64,000 bases of DNA from JBQKLI01 sp012798975 (GCF_052116305.1 NZ_JBQKLI010000002.1:1-64000); one strand, 5' to 3'; numbered from the stretch's first letter, positions 34,029 to 42,768 are shown. The notes: generated by a model from the letters alone, not told the origin. Numbers and translations are program-made.

Positions 34029-35132
34029 ATGAATAATATAATTTTTCATGTCCCTTATTTTGTGGACAAAAACAGAAAATCCGGCTCCCATATACGTCCC
34101 TTCAAAATGCTCGATGGCTTTCGTAATATCGGCTATAACGTGGACGTAGTCATGGGTTATGGTAAAGAAAGAAAGAAATCTATCGACAATATCAAGGAAC
34201 AAATAAAGCAAGGAAAAAAATATGATTTCTGTTATAGCGAAAGCTCCACAATGCCTACCCTATTAACAGAATCTCATCATCTGCCTACCTATCCCAAATT
34301 AGATTTCTCTTTTATGGGTTTTTTAAAGAAAAACAATATTCCTATCGGATTATTTTATAGAGACTGTTATTGGCTGTTTAACGAAAATCGAAAAGAACTC
34401 TCTACCTTTAAAAGGAAAGTCAGCGAGTATTATTATCGATATGATCTGAAAAAATACCCAGAATTAATCGATGTTTTCTATCTGCCTACAACATTAATGA
34501 TGAACTACCTTCCTATGGAATTCAAAGGACCTATCGCCTCTCTTCCTCCAGGAACACAATACTCGAATTCAGCTGCGGTAAAAATCCCGGACAGCAATGA
34601 CAAAGAGCTGCGGCTCTTTTACGTTGGAGGACTAGACGAGGTTTATGATATGGAGATGGTGTTCTCCGTTGTTAAAAAACTGCCCTTCTTAAAGCTTACT
34701 GTCTGCACCCGCAAAGAAGAATGGGAAAAATCCAAAGATAAATATTCGCCTTACTTAAACGATAGAATCCGCATTATACATAAGTCTGGCTCAGAATTCA
34801 AAGAAGATATCGAAAACGCTCATATTTCTCTAATCTATTTTAAACCGGGAGAATATAGGAAATTCGCGATGCCTGTGAAGCTTTTCGAATATATGAGTTA
34901 TAAAAAACCCATTCTATCTGTAGATATGACTGCAGTAGGAGAATTTGTCTCTGAAAATAAAATAGGCTGGGAAATCCCCTATGATGAGAACAAATTAATC
35001 TCATTTTTTGAACATATAAATTTAAACCGTTCTAAGATCGATGAGAAAGTAGAACATATGGATCAGGCTATAAGAGAAAACACCTGGGAAGCGCGCTGCA
35101 GACAAGTAGCTGAAGATTTAACAAGGAGATAA
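34029..35132 (+). CDS. Glycosyltransferase (GT-B fold, GT4-like)
   Basis: A 367-residue protein. The N-terminal half (1-180) looks like an acceptor-binding Rossmann domain (MNNIIFHVPYFVDKNRKSGS, then HIRPFKML). The C-terminal half (about 200-350) has YVGGLDEVYDM, and KLFEYMSYKKPILSVD, the nucleotide-sugar-binding motif of GT4 enzymes. The start is the ATG at 34029 with CAAGGAGTATATT; the open frame runs further upstream without an RBS. An extended -10 TGGTATAAT at 33994-34002 precedes it. wecB follows after two bases, suggesting use of ManNAc or a derived sugar. Confidence 0.85.
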   Translation: MNNIIFHVPYFVDKNRKSGSHIRPFKMLDGFRNIGYNVDVVMGYGKERKKSIDNIKEQIKQGKKYDFCYSESSTMPTLLTESHHLPTYPKLDFSFMGFLKKNNIPIGLFYRDCYWLFNENRKELSTFKRKVSEYYYRYDLKKYPELIDVFYLPTTLMMNYLPMEFKGPIASLPPGTQYSNSAAVKIPDSNDKELRLFYVGGLDEVYDMEMVFSVVKKLPFLKLTVCTRKEEWEKSKDKYSPYLNDRIRIIHKSGSEFKEDIENAHISLIYFKPGEYRKFAMPVKLFEYMSYKKPILSVDMTAVGEFVSENKIGWEIPYDENKLISFFEHINLNRSKIDEKVEHMDQAIRENTWEARCRQVAEDLTRR

Positions 35133-35134
35133 AA

Positions 35135-36199
35135 ATGAAAATATTGACTATCGTCGGCGCTAGACCGCAATTTGTAAAAGAAGCAATCCTTCAGTCCGAA
35201 ATAAAAAAACAAGATGAAATGGAAGAAATCGTCGTTCACACAGGACAGCATTATGATGAAAACATGTCTGGAATTTTCTTCGATATCCTTGGAATGGATA
35301 CGCCAGATTATAATTTAGGAATCAATGGAAAAACCCATGGTGCCATGACTGGAGAAATGCTTATCGAGATTGAAAAAATCTTAATGGAAGAAAAGCCGGA
35401 CGCAGTCCTTCTTTATGGAGATACAGACTCTACCCTTGCAGGCGCCTTGGCAGCTTCGAAATTAAAAATCAAAGTTGCCCATGTAGAAGCAGGTCTTAGA
35501 CAAGAACCAAAGGATATGCCGGAAGAAACGAACCGAGTACTAACAGACCGTATCTCCTCTTTTCTTTTTGTTCCAAGCGAAACAGGCATATCAAATCTTA
35601 AAAAAGAAGGTCTTACAGATAATGTCTACTTCACAGGAGATGTTATGTATGATATCTTCTTAAAAATGGAACCTCATTTTGATGACAGCCTCCTCAAAAA
35701 ATATAATTTGGAAAAAGAAAACTATATCGTTATGACAATGCATCGGGATTTTAATGTAGACGAACCAAAAAAACTAAAAACAATTCTCGAACAAGTGCAA
35801 AAAGTATCGAAAGAAATTCCTGTAGTCTGGCCGATTCACCCAAGAACTGCAAAAAGAATTGAAACCTTCGGTTTCGAATCGCTTCTTGAAGGAATAACTA
35901 TTCTAGAGCCTATCGATTATCTTAAATTAATGGGTCTTACAAAATACTGCTATAAAACCATAACCGACAGCGGCGGCTATCAAAAAGAGTCCTATTTCGC
36001 TAACAAAGAAGCAGTCATTATTATGCCGGATACTTCTTGGAGAGAACTTACCGATGCCGGTATCAACACTTTAGTGGAACCTTCTGAAATCTATGAAGCT
36101 GTAAAAAAAGAAAACAATCAAAATTTCCAAAAATTCATTTATGGAAAAGGTGATGCGGCAAAACAAATTGTTGAAATATTAAAAGACAATATACAATAA
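35135..36199 (+). CDS. wecB: UDP-N-acetylglucosamine 2-epimerase (non-hydrolysing)
   Basis: A 354-residue enzyme interconverting UDP-GlcNAc and UDP-ManNAc, precursor for wall teichoic acid linkage units and capsules. Recognisable: ILTIVGARPQFVKEA at the start, HTGQHYDENMS, GDTDSTLAGALAA, HVEAGLR and the DSGGYQKESYF motif. Operon with the glycosyltransferase upstream (AAGGAGATAAAA as SD). A bidirectional terminator follows. Confidence 0.95.
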   Translation: MKILTIVGARPQFVKEAILQSEIKKQDEMEEIVVHTGQHYDENMSGIFFDILGMDTPDYNLGINGKTHGAMTGEMLIEIEKILMEEKPDAVLLYGDTDSTLAGALAASKLKIKVAHVEAGLRQEPKDMPEETNRVLTDRISSFLFVPSETGISNLKKEGLTDNVYFTGDVMYDIFLKMEPHFDDSLLKKYNLEKENYIVMTMHRDFNVDEPKKLKTILEQVQKVSKEIPVVWPIHPRTAKRIETFGFESLLEGITILEPIDYLKLMGLTKYCYKTITDSGGYQKESYFANKEAVIIMPDTSWRELTDAGINTLVEPSEIYEAVKKENNQNFQKFIYGKGDAAKQIVEILKDNIQ

Positions 36200-36200
36200 T

Positions 36201-36237
36201 AAAAAGCACAGATTCTTCTACTAGATTCTGTGCTTTT
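36201..36237. terminator. Bidirectional terminator after wecB and the second ABC operon
   Basis: Stem AAAAGCACAGA/TCTGTGCTTTT with a ~14-nt inner part, T runs on both strands. It ends the wecB operon (plus) and the ABC permease operon (minus). Confidence 0.8.
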
Positions 36238-36276
36238 ATATATATTTTTATCTTTCTTGTACTTGCCAACTCTCTA

Positions 36277-37608
36277 TTAAAATCCGATACGAACCTTAAA
36301 TAAGAATCGGAATATATATCCAAAAAACAATACAGATATAATAAATACAACAGCTGTTAAGATTCCCTCTACGATCCCCGTGGAAATAAATGCTGTAATC
36401 GACGCAAAGGTCCATACTGCAAAGATATAATACAATGTATTGATCCACTTAATGGTGAAGAACTTTCCGCTGTCTTCATATTTTGCTTTTTTATATAAAC
36501 AAGCTCCCGCTATTGCTGCTGCAAGAGAAAGAAGAAGAGCTGCAAAGAGTTGATTTCTGCTTAACACCATCGTACTTGAAGCGATGGGAGATATAATCGG
36601 ATAGTAGAATCTAGTATCGATATTTTGAATATTTGAAAATATCAATCTCCACAATGTGTCCTGAAGAGGGTATAAGCTGTTGAAGAATAGATATCCTATG
36701 GACAGAGGAATCATTCCAGCTACGTGGCCTACAATATTGCCTGTAAAAGATCCTACAAACATCGCAAGAATAAAGCATATTACTCCTTGGAGTCCAGCCT
36801 GACTATATCCTTGTATTAAAGAACTGATATCTATACTTCCTTGTGTGGCCATACTGCTTAATACGAACATAATGATCGTATTTAAAATCAGGTAAAATGC
36901 AAGCCACACTATACCGAAAACCAATTTCGTCATATACTTTACTTTGCCCTCTAGAGGTATCATTTCTTCAAACATTTTATATTTTGTCATATGCTCCAAA
37001 CTTGTTAGAAACACTGCATAAATTATCCCTAAGAACGCCATTGCAAAAATTGCCATATTGAAATGATTCTTAGCCAAGTAAATGCTGTTATATTCCAAAG
37101 TCTTTTCATAGTAAGAAGCTGCGTCATAAGTATAATTCTCCTGTTGGAAATAAGTATCCTCATCCGGTAAGAAGGATAGACTTCCACCAATATCCATATA
37201 GGGGACCGCCTCAGGATAATTTCTAAAGAAATCCCTCGCATTCTCTTTATATTCTTTTAAATTCTCTGATGTAAAGGGCTTCTTTTTTGCTTCATTTTTT
37301 AATCTAGTATTATTTTCATTATACCAGTCTAATTCTTTTTGAATTTCTTCTTCTGGAGAATGATTAAAATAGTCTCCCTCTCCATTCGTAAGTTCTGATT
37401 GATTCCTTGATAGAGCATTATAATATTGCTGATATCTTTCCGGTTCCTCTTTTGCAATCTCCATCTGCGCTATATTAGAATGAATTTTATCCATAAAATC
37501 ATCTACCTGAGATTTTGAACCAAATCCATATATCAACGAGGACATTAACAATATAATGGTAAAAATAGCTGCATTCTTTTTCCATAAAAATTTAAAATAT
37601 TTAACCAT
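36277..37608 (-). CDS. ABC transporter permease with large extracytoplasmic loop
   Basis: A 443-residue membrane protein. One N-terminal membrane span (about 14-32) is followed by a ~150-residue extracytoplasmic segment and then about six further membrane spans (about 185-440). This layout is like ABC-2 permeases paired with YtrA-type regulators. Its ATG overlaps the ATPase stop by one base. Substrate unknown. Confidence 0.85.
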   Translation of the reverse strand: MVKYFKFLWKKNAAIFTIILLMSSLIYGFGSKSQVDDFMDKIHSNIAQMEIAKEEPERYQQYYNALSRNQSELTNGEGDYFNHSPEEEIQKELDWYNENNTRLKNEAKKKPFTSENLKEYKENARDFFRNYPEAVPYMDIGGSLSFLPDEDTYFQQENYTYDAASYYEKTLEYNSIYLAKNHFNMAIFAMAFLGIIYAVFLTSLEHMTKYKMFEEMIPLEGKVKYMTKLVFGIVWLAFYLILNTIIMFVLSSMATQGSIDISSLIQGYSQAGLQGVICFILAMFVGSFTGNIVGHVAGMIPLSIGYLFFNSLYPLQDTLWRLIFSNIQNIDTRFYYPIISPIASSTMVLSRNQLFAALLLSLAAAIAGACLYKKAKYEDSGKFFTIKWINTLYYIFAVWTFASITAFISTGIVEGILTAVVFIISVLFFGYIFRFLFKVRIGF

Positions 37609-38483
37609 TAGATTCCTCCTTTTTTCTGATCCCAGAAGAATAAGTCTTCTGTTTTTAACTTAAGAATATCGTATTGACTCACCTTATCACTATTTAAAAA
37701 ACCGTTCATCTGCGCTTGATTTCTTGTAGTTAGTATCGTCACGACTCTGCCGATTTTTTGAAGAAGGATCACATCGGATTCTTTGTCGAACTCAATTCCT
37801 TCTTCTTCTTTATAAACAATTTGATATTTATAATACTGGTTTAATTTTTGCTCATCTAAAAGTATCCCAGATCTGCCCGTTTCTAAATAGACCGTTTTTG
37901 TAGCCATCATCTCTAATTTATCCAAATTATGAGAGGAGACAATTACAACTTTACCAGAATCCGCCATCTCGACTATAAATTCATCAATTTTTTTTCGATT
38001 TACTACATCGATTCCATCATAAGGCTCATCGATAAGCATGATTTCTGCTCCAGTACATAGATTTAATATTATCGCCGTTAAGGTAAGCTGTCCTTTTGAC
38101 AATGTGTTCATGGACTTATCTATCGAGATTCCCAGATCATTGAATTCATCCATAGCCCTTTTTCGATCAAATCCGTCATAAAGAATAGCGAAATATTCTA
38201 TAACTTTTTTAAGATTCGTAAATTTAAAATAGTCAAAGCGGTCTGGAACTAAAACCATCTTTTCTAAAAGCCCTGGATTATCATATACACTTTTCTCTTC
38301 AATAAGAACATCCCCGCTGTCCGGTGTCATCACCGTCATTATATTTTGCAGCAATGTCGTTTTTCCTGATCCATTTCTTCCTATAAGGGCTATCACGTCG
38401 GATTTTTCCGCTGCGAAACTAACATGATCAAAAATGGTCTGTTTCCCTATTTTTTTCGATAAATCTTCTATTTCTAAATACAT
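37608..38483 (-). CDS. ABC transporter ATP-binding protein
   Basis: A 291-residue ATPase: Walker A IGRNGSGKTTLLQ (about 34-46), signature TLSKGQLTL, Walker B IMLIDEPYDGID, switch His in SSHN, and an extra ~80-residue C-terminal domain. It sits 10 bp after the GntR gene and one base before the permease. Probably exports an antimicrobial or wall-related molecule, as in other YtrA-linked systems; this is inference. Confidence 0.94.
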   Translation of the reverse strand: MYLEIEDLSKKIGKQTIFDHVSFAAEKSDVIALIGRNGSGKTTLLQNIMTVMTPDSGDVLIEEKSVYDNPGLLEKMVLVPDRFDYFKFTNLKKVIEYFAILYDGFDRKRAMDEFNDLGISIDKSMNTLSKGQLTLTAIILNLCTGAEIMLIDEPYDGIDVVNRKKIDEFIVEMADSGKVVIVSSHNLDKLEMMATKTVYLETGRSGILLDEQKLNQYYKYQIVYKEEEGIEFDKESDVILLQKIGRVVTILTTRNQAQMNGFLNSDKVSQYDILKLKTEDLFFWDQKKGGI

Positions 38484-38493
38484 TTCATCCTCC

Positions 38494-38862
38494 TTAATCC
38501 AGCGTGGAAAGTATGTCTTTCATCTGGGTAATTATTTCATTATTCTGAAAACCTAATAATTTTAATTCTTTGAATATGGAAGCAAGCTGTGTTAAATTTT
38601 CTTCTACTCTGAGGGCTTTATCCTGTTCATCGTAAGAAATAAAACTGCCTCTTCCTTGAATTTTCACTAGTATCCCTTCTCTTTCCAACTCTTCATATGC
38701 CTTCGCCACTGTAGTCGGATTGATCGATAATATCGATGCGAGTTCTCGTATTGACGGCATCTTCTCTCCATCCTGCAGCACTTTTCGAATGAGCATCTCT
38801 TTTGTCTGCTTCACAATTTGTTTATAAATCGGTATCTCTGACTGCAAATCAAGTGTATACAT
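38494..38862 (-). CDS. GntR-family regulator, YtrA subfamily (second copy)
   Basis: A 122-residue winged-helix protein starting MYTLDLQSEIPIYKQIV, with KMPSIRELA and INPTTVAKAYEELEREG in the recognition region, and a short tail. The frame extends 13 codons upstream, but AAAGGAGGGGCC lies just before the ATG at 38862. It heads the ABC operon and has a palindromic site between promoter and start, which fits self-repression. Confidence 0.93.
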   Translation of the reverse strand: MYTLDLQSEIPIYKQIVKQTKEMLIRKVLQDGEKMPSIRELASILSINPTTVAKAYEELEREGILVKIQGRGSFISYDEQDKALRVEENLTQLASIFKELKLLGFQNNEIITQMKDILSTLD

Positions 38863-38906
38863 GGCCCCTCCTTTCAACTGTAGATGTATGCTTTGTATCA
38901 TAAATC

Positions 38907-38922
38907 ACCATACAGCTATGGT
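38907..38922. promoter_or_regulatory. Candidate operator for the GntR regulator
   Basis: A perfect 16-bp palindrome ACCATA-CAGC-TATGGT, 25 bp downstream of the -10 and 45 bp before the gntR start. The promoter spacer carries a related ATGG sequence. Position and symmetry fit autorepression by the adjacent regulator. Confidence 0.6.
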
Positions 38923-38946
38923 AAAAAAATATTTGTCGTTGTCCTA

Positions 38947-38975
38947 AGTGTACCATCACACGCCATACATGTCAA
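38947..38975 (-). promoter_or_regulatory. Promoter of the second GntR-ABC operon
   Basis: On the minus strand TTGACA (38970-38975), 17 bp, TACACT (38947-38952). Confidence 0.8.
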
Positions 38976-39031
38976 GAGGGGATTAGGGAGGAAAAATAGG
39001 GAGTAGAATTTAAGAGGAAGTAATAGGGATT

Positions 39032-39081
39032 GAGTATTTTTAGCCTACGACTGGCTTCACTACCCTTTCACTCAAATACTC
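39032..39081. repeat. Nested inverted repeat
   Basis: Outer arms GAGTATTT (39032-39039) and AAATACTC (39074-39081) enclose an inner hairpin AGCC-tacgact-GGCT (39042-39056). It is not followed by a T run. It could be a remnant of a palindromic element or a small-RNA fold. Confidence 0.4.
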
Positions 39082-39268
39082 TCAGCTAGGTGCAGCTTAT
39101 TTATTTCGATAGGATCTAGATAAAAAATAACTTTAAGTTTTTTAGTTTAATAATCATCCTCTTTAATAGTTCTAAGAAGAATGTTTAAAACCGTTTACTG
39201 ATATAAACAGAAAAATGAGCGTCTTTATCATTTTTCATCATCAACTTCACTCTATCACTCTTACTTTC

Positions 39269-39299
39269 TTTATTTATTTATTTATTTATTTATTTATTA
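39269..39299. repeat. TTTA tetranucleotide repeat, seven full copies
   Basis: Seven uninterrupted TTTA units (39269-39296) plus a partial eighth. It lies in the gene-free stretch 20 bp beyond the guaD terminator, so it is probably neutral, but copy number may vary between strains. Confidence 0.9.
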
Positions 39300-39321
39300 A
39301 TATTATCTAATAAAACACAAC

Positions 39322-39348
39322 AAAAAACCGATGTATTTCTACATCGGT
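39322..39348 (-). terminator. Terminator of the NCS2 permease-guanine deaminase operon
   Basis: ACCGATGTA-gaaa-TACATCGGT, a 9-bp stem with tetraloop, followed on the minus strand by five T. Confidence 0.9.
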
Positions 39349-39356
39349 AATTTTTA

Positions 39357-40610
39357 TTAATTAAAGGGCTTTTCAATTAAGTTTCCTTCTACAAATCTTT
39401 TTATAATATGCTTGTCTTCTCCCATATAAATTACTTTTTCCAATCTTTCTTTTACTGGAATATCCAAGTCTTTTAGATCGGAATCATCGATTACTAAAGC
39501 ATCAAAGGCATAGTCCTTTTCGAAGCTTCCCACGTTTCCAAAGAATTCCCCGCCGCCTTTTGTTGCGATATAGAAAGCTTCTGAAGTTGTTAGAGGACTT
39601 TTATTCTTATCAACGTATAACCAGTACATCTTGCTCACATGTATTGCAGAAGTGATAACCTGCATCATATTAAATGTATGTCCGCCGGCAACATCTGTCC
39701 CTAGCCCTACTTTTATATCTCTTTCTAAATATTCTTTGATCGGAGCAAGACCGCTCATTAAATTAAGGTTTGATGTGGGGCAGTGTGCCACATAGACATC
39801 TTGTTTTTCCATCATTTTCATCTCTTCTTCTGTACAATATACACAATGTGCTTGAATCGTTGGAGTTGTTCCGAACATATCGTATTTATCATATACGGAA
39901 CCGTAATTTTCGCTGTCTGGATGAAGCTCTTTTACCCACTCTACTTCTCCCACATTCTCTGAAAGATGAGACTGTACTGGAAGTTTTTCTTCGTTGATAA
40001 TCTCCTGAAGTCCTTCCATAAGCTCATTTGTACAGCTTGGGACAAACCGAGGTGTTATAATCGGCTTCACTAGTTTTTCATCTCTGTATTTTTCGATAAT
40101 TTCTCGTGTATCTTTTAAAGAATCTTCTGTTGTTTCTATTAAATCCTCTGTTGAATTTCGATCCATATTTACTTTGCCGATATAAGCGCCTAAACCGGAT
40201 TCTTTGAACAAATCAAAAAGGATTTCCGTTCCTTCTTTGTGAAGACTTGAGAATACAACGGATCTCATTGAACCGTATCTCCACAAGATTTCAATAAATC
40301 TTTTATAGATTTTTCTCGCAAATTCTGGATCTGCATACTTCGCCTCTGTTGGGAAGGTATATTTGTTTAACCATGGAATCAATTCTTCATCATATCCGAT
40401 TCCGGAATTTGTAAACTGAGGAGCATGAATATGTATATCGTTGAAAGCAGGTATGATTAGCTTCTCCCCAAAATCCTCTACTTCGCAATCCGGTTCTTCT
40501 TTTACGATATCTTTTACTTTTCCATCTTCAACAAGAATATAGCTGTCTTCATAAATCGTAAAATCGGATGCATCTTTTGTAAATATTATATTGCCTTTGT
40601 AAGCTTTCAT
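39357..40610 (-). CDS. guaD: Guanine deaminase (amidohydrolase family)
   Basis: A 417-residue zinc amidohydrolase converting guanine to xanthine and ammonia. Metal and active-site motifs are in order: NDIHIHAPQ (about 57-65), QSHLSENVGEVEW, the His in IQAHCVYCTEEE, and LGTDVAGG with the metal Asp (about 305). HAPQ and GTDV.GG are typical of guanine deaminase rather than other amidohydrolases. It follows a purine permease by 12 bp (AAGGAGAAAAAT as SD), so import and first degradation step are co-expressed. Confidence 0.93.
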   Translation of the reverse strand: MKAYKGNIIFTKDASDFTIYEDSYILVEDGKVKDIVKEEPDCEVEDFGEKLIIPAFNDIHIHAPQFTNSGIGYDEELIPWLNKYTFPTEAKYADPEFARKIYKRFIEILWRYGSMRSVVFSSLHKEGTEILFDLFKESGLGAYIGKVNMDRNSTEDLIETTEDSLKDTREIIEKYRDEKLVKPIITPRFVPSCTNELMEGLQEIINEEKLPVQSHLSENVGEVEWVKELHPDSENYGSVYDKYDMFGTTPTIQAHCVYCTEEEMKMMEKQDVYVAHCPTSNLNLMSGLAPIKEYLERDIKVGLGTDVAGGHTFNMMQVITSAIHVSKMYWLYVDKNKSPLTTSEAFYIATKGGGEFFGNVGSFEKDYAFDALVIDDSDLKDLDIPVKERLEKVIYMGEDKHIIKRFVEGNLIEKPFN

Positions 40611-40622
40611 ATTTTTCTCCTT

Positions 40623-41924
40623 TTATATAAATATAATTTTTAGGATAAACAAGACTGAAAGTACGATCATCGGAATGGATACTTCCTTCGTTTTCCCTGT
40701 TAGTATTTTCAAAAATGTATAACTTAATATTCCCACCATAATCCCGTCAGCTATAGAATAGCTTAATGGCATCATAATTACCGTTAAAAACGCGGGCAGT
40801 CCTTCTGTAATATCGGTAAAATCCAGCACCTGAATGACAGACATCATAGAATATCCGACCAGAACTAATACCGGTGTAGTAGCAGTACTTGGGATGGCTA
40901 GGAAAATCGGACTTAATAGCAGTGCCAATCCCAGCATAATTGCCGTTACCAATGCAGTTAACCCTGTCTTTCCTCCTTCCTTAATTCCAGCTGCCGACTC
41001 GACAGTTGTCCCGATCATGCTTGTACCAAAGATACTAGAAGCAATACTTCCGATAGAATCAGCCAAATAAGAACGGTTGATATGTTGAAGCTTGCCGTTT
41101 TCATCTAAAAGATCCGCCTTTGAAGCAAGACCTGCCAAAGTTCCTATCGTATCAAAAATAACAACGAATAGAAAGGTAAAAACACTGATAACCATTTCCA
41201 CACTTAATATATTTTCAATCGATTCAAATCGAAACATAGTCGGTTCCATTGAAGGAGGCAGACTGACAACTGCCTCCGGCAGCGTTGTGACTCCAAAAAA
41301 GATTCCGATTACGGATACTGATAAAATTGTAATAATAAAAGAGCCTTTTACTTTTCTATATTCTAATATTCCTAGTAAAACGATTCCCAATAGGGCTAAA
41401 TAAACACTGGGCTGATTTAATCGGCCTAGTGTTAAAACAGCACCGCCCGATTCTACGATACCGGCATTTTTCAAACCAATAAAGGTAATAAAAAACCCGA
41501 TCCCCGCTACCATGCTTAATTTTAAAGATGCAGGTATCAAATCAAACAATAATTCTCTAATTTTAAAAATGGTCATTAATAGAAGCAATATTCCAGAGAT
41601 AAGACTTGCTGTGATGGCAAATTCCACACTTTTTCCCATACCCAATATAATTGAAAAGGCGAAAAAGGAATTAATGCCTAAACTCGGTGCCAATGCAAAG
41701 GGAAAATTCCCTACAACACCTACAAGAAAGGTTGCTATCAGCGAACTGACAACGGTTGCAGTAAATACAGACTGTCTATCCATACCTACCTCAGACAAGT
41801 TCAGCGGAACAACTGCCAATATATAGGCAATAGTCATAAAACTTGTTATTCCTGCAAAGATTTCCGTTCTAAATGATGAATTTCTTTCTTTGATTTTAAA
41901 ATACTGATTTAATTTTTCTTTCAT
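40623..41924 (-). CDS. NCS2-family purine permease (guanine/hypoxanthine type)
   Basis: A 433-residue transporter with about 12-13 membrane segments. FRTEIFAGITSFMTIAYILA at the start and the ALAPSLGINSFFAFS motif (about 85-99) place it in the AzgA/PbuG branch of NCS2 nucleobase:cation symporters. The start used is the ATG of MKEKLNQYF: GGGGAGA stands just before it, while the upstream ATG at 41936 overlaps that site. Guanine or hypoxanthine as substrate follows from family and from the guanine deaminase downstream. Confidence 0.92.
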   Translation of the reverse strand: MKEKLNQYFKIKERNSSFRTEIFAGITSFMTIAYILAVVPLNLSEVGMDRQSVFTATVVSSLIATFLVGVVGNFPFALAPSLGINSFFAFSIILGMGKSVEFAITASLISGILLLLMTIFKIRELLFDLIPASLKLSMVAGIGFFITFIGLKNAGIVESGGAVLTLGRLNQPSVYLALLGIVLLGILEYRKVKGSFIITILSVSVIGIFFGVTTLPEAVVSLPPSMEPTMFRFESIENILSVEMVISVFTFLFVVIFDTIGTLAGLASKADLLDENGKLQHINRSYLADSIGSIASSIFGTSMIGTTVESAAGIKEGGKTGLTALVTAIMLGLALLLSPIFLAIPSTATTPVLVLVGYSMMSVIQVLDFTDITEGLPAFLTVIMMPLSYSIADGIMVGILSYTFLKILTGKTKEVSIPMIVLSVLFILKIIFI

Positions 41925-42083
41925 ATCTCTCCCCATGACTTCTATACTATTTTTACATTCCCGGTACCTGAAATGTATCTATATCCTCATGAGTTACTAC
42001 TATAATTTTACCAAAGCCCTGTATTTCTTCAAATTATTTACACAGGGAACTTGCTTTCCCATAAAACTTGATTCTTGAAAAAT
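41925..42083 (-). promoter_or_regulatory. Leader and promoter region of the purine permease operon
   Basis: On the minus strand a plausible promoter TTGAAG (about 42023-42028), 16 bp, TAAAAT. It follows a CCCTGT/ACAGGG inverted repeat. The ~75-nt transcript leader holds a small hairpin with arms ACATTTC and GGAATGT around an AGGTACCG loop (about 41955-41976). It does not match the classical purine riboswitch core (no ATGG...CTAC pattern), and I recognise no other class. Confidence 0.35.
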
Positions 42084-42107
42084 AAAAAAGCGGTTCTACC
42101 GCTTTTC
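42084..42107 (-). terminator. Terminator of queH
   Basis: AAAAGCGGT-aga-ACCGCTTTT followed by further T on the minus strand. The stem contains the queH stop codon. Confidence 0.9.
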
Positions 42108-42725
42108 TATTCTCTCGTCTCTCTCTTTTTTTGAAAAAACACATCCGCAATAGTCCTGCCGATATAAGTCGTAGTCTCTCGATAATTCAAGAGATCTTTG
42201 ATATCCGCCTTTTTTCTTAAAATCAGAATAGAGATATTTAATATTATACTTTTCTTCCATGACTTGACCGATTTCGTTGAGTTTAGAGGCATTTTTATAA
42301 GGACTAATAGAAAGTGTTGTTGTAAAATAATCACAGCCCTTTTCTTTTCCTTTTTTTGCCGCTTCTTCTAAACGAAAACGGTAGCATGAAAAACATCTTT
42401 CGGAACCTTCGCCAGAATCTTCCAGACCTTTTACCGAATCGTAAAAATCTTTTGGTTCAAACTCCCCTTCGATCATATGAATAGGATTTGTTTTTTCTAT
42501 TTTTTCGATGACATCCTTTTGCTCTTCCAGCCTTCTCCAATATTCTTTTTCCGGATAAATATTCGGATTATAATACAAAATAAAGATCTCGAAATACTCT
42601 GTCAAGTATTCCAATATATAAGAAGAACAGGGACCGCAGCAGCTGTGAAGGAGCAGCTTTGGCGTACCTTCAATACTTTCCAGCAGCTGATCTAATTTTT
42701 TCTGATAGTTGATCTTATTATTCAT
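42096..42725 (-). CDS. queH: Epoxyqueuosine reductase QueH
   Basis: A 209-residue enzyme reducing epoxyqueuosine to queuosine in tRNA, the non-cobalamin alternative to QueG. Cysteine motifs: LLLHSCCGPCSSY (about 31-43), ERCFSCYRFRLEEA and DYCGCVFSKKERD, providing the cluster and redox cysteines. The start is MNNKINYQKK at 42725 with CGAGGTATAAAT before it; a longer frame runs through the lipA terminator and is unlikely. It fits with queT and the preQ1-type riboswitch 4.4 kb away: the strain appears to salvage queuosine precursors. Confidence 0.93.
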   Translation of the reverse strand: MNNKINYQKKLDQLLESIEGTPKLLLHSCCGPCSSYILEYLTEYFEIFILYYNPNIYPEKEYWRRLEEQKDVIEKIEKTNPIHMIEGEFEPKDFYDSVKGLEDSGEGSERCFSCYRFRLEEAAKKGKEKGCDYFTTTLSISPYKNASKLNEIGQVMEEKYNIKYLYSDFKKKGGYQRSLELSRDYDLYRQDYCGCVFSKKERDERIEKR

Positions 42726-42737
42726 ATTTATACCTCG

Positions 42738-42765
42738 AAAAAAGAGAGTATTTCTACTCTCTTTT
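42738..42765 (-). terminator. Terminator between lipA and queH
   Basis: GAGAGTA-gaaa-TACTCTC stem extended by A/T pairs with a minus-strand T run. It lies three bases after the lipA stop and 12 bases before the queH start, leaving no room for a separate promoter. Confidence 0.85.
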
Positions 42766-42768
42766 ATA

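Larger units (their letters stand above)
38976..39321. other. Gene-free stretch with nested hairpin and tetranucleotide repeat
   Basis: No ORF with a ribosome-binding site is present on either strand. It holds a nested inverted repeat at 39032-39081 (outer GAGTATTT/AAATACTC, inner AGCC/GGCT) and a TTTA microsatellite at 39269-39296. Both flanking operons are read leftward: this is downstream of nothing on the plus strand and upstream of the gntR promoter, so it may carry a small RNA or be a decayed element. Nothing more can be said from sequence. Confidence 0.4.
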
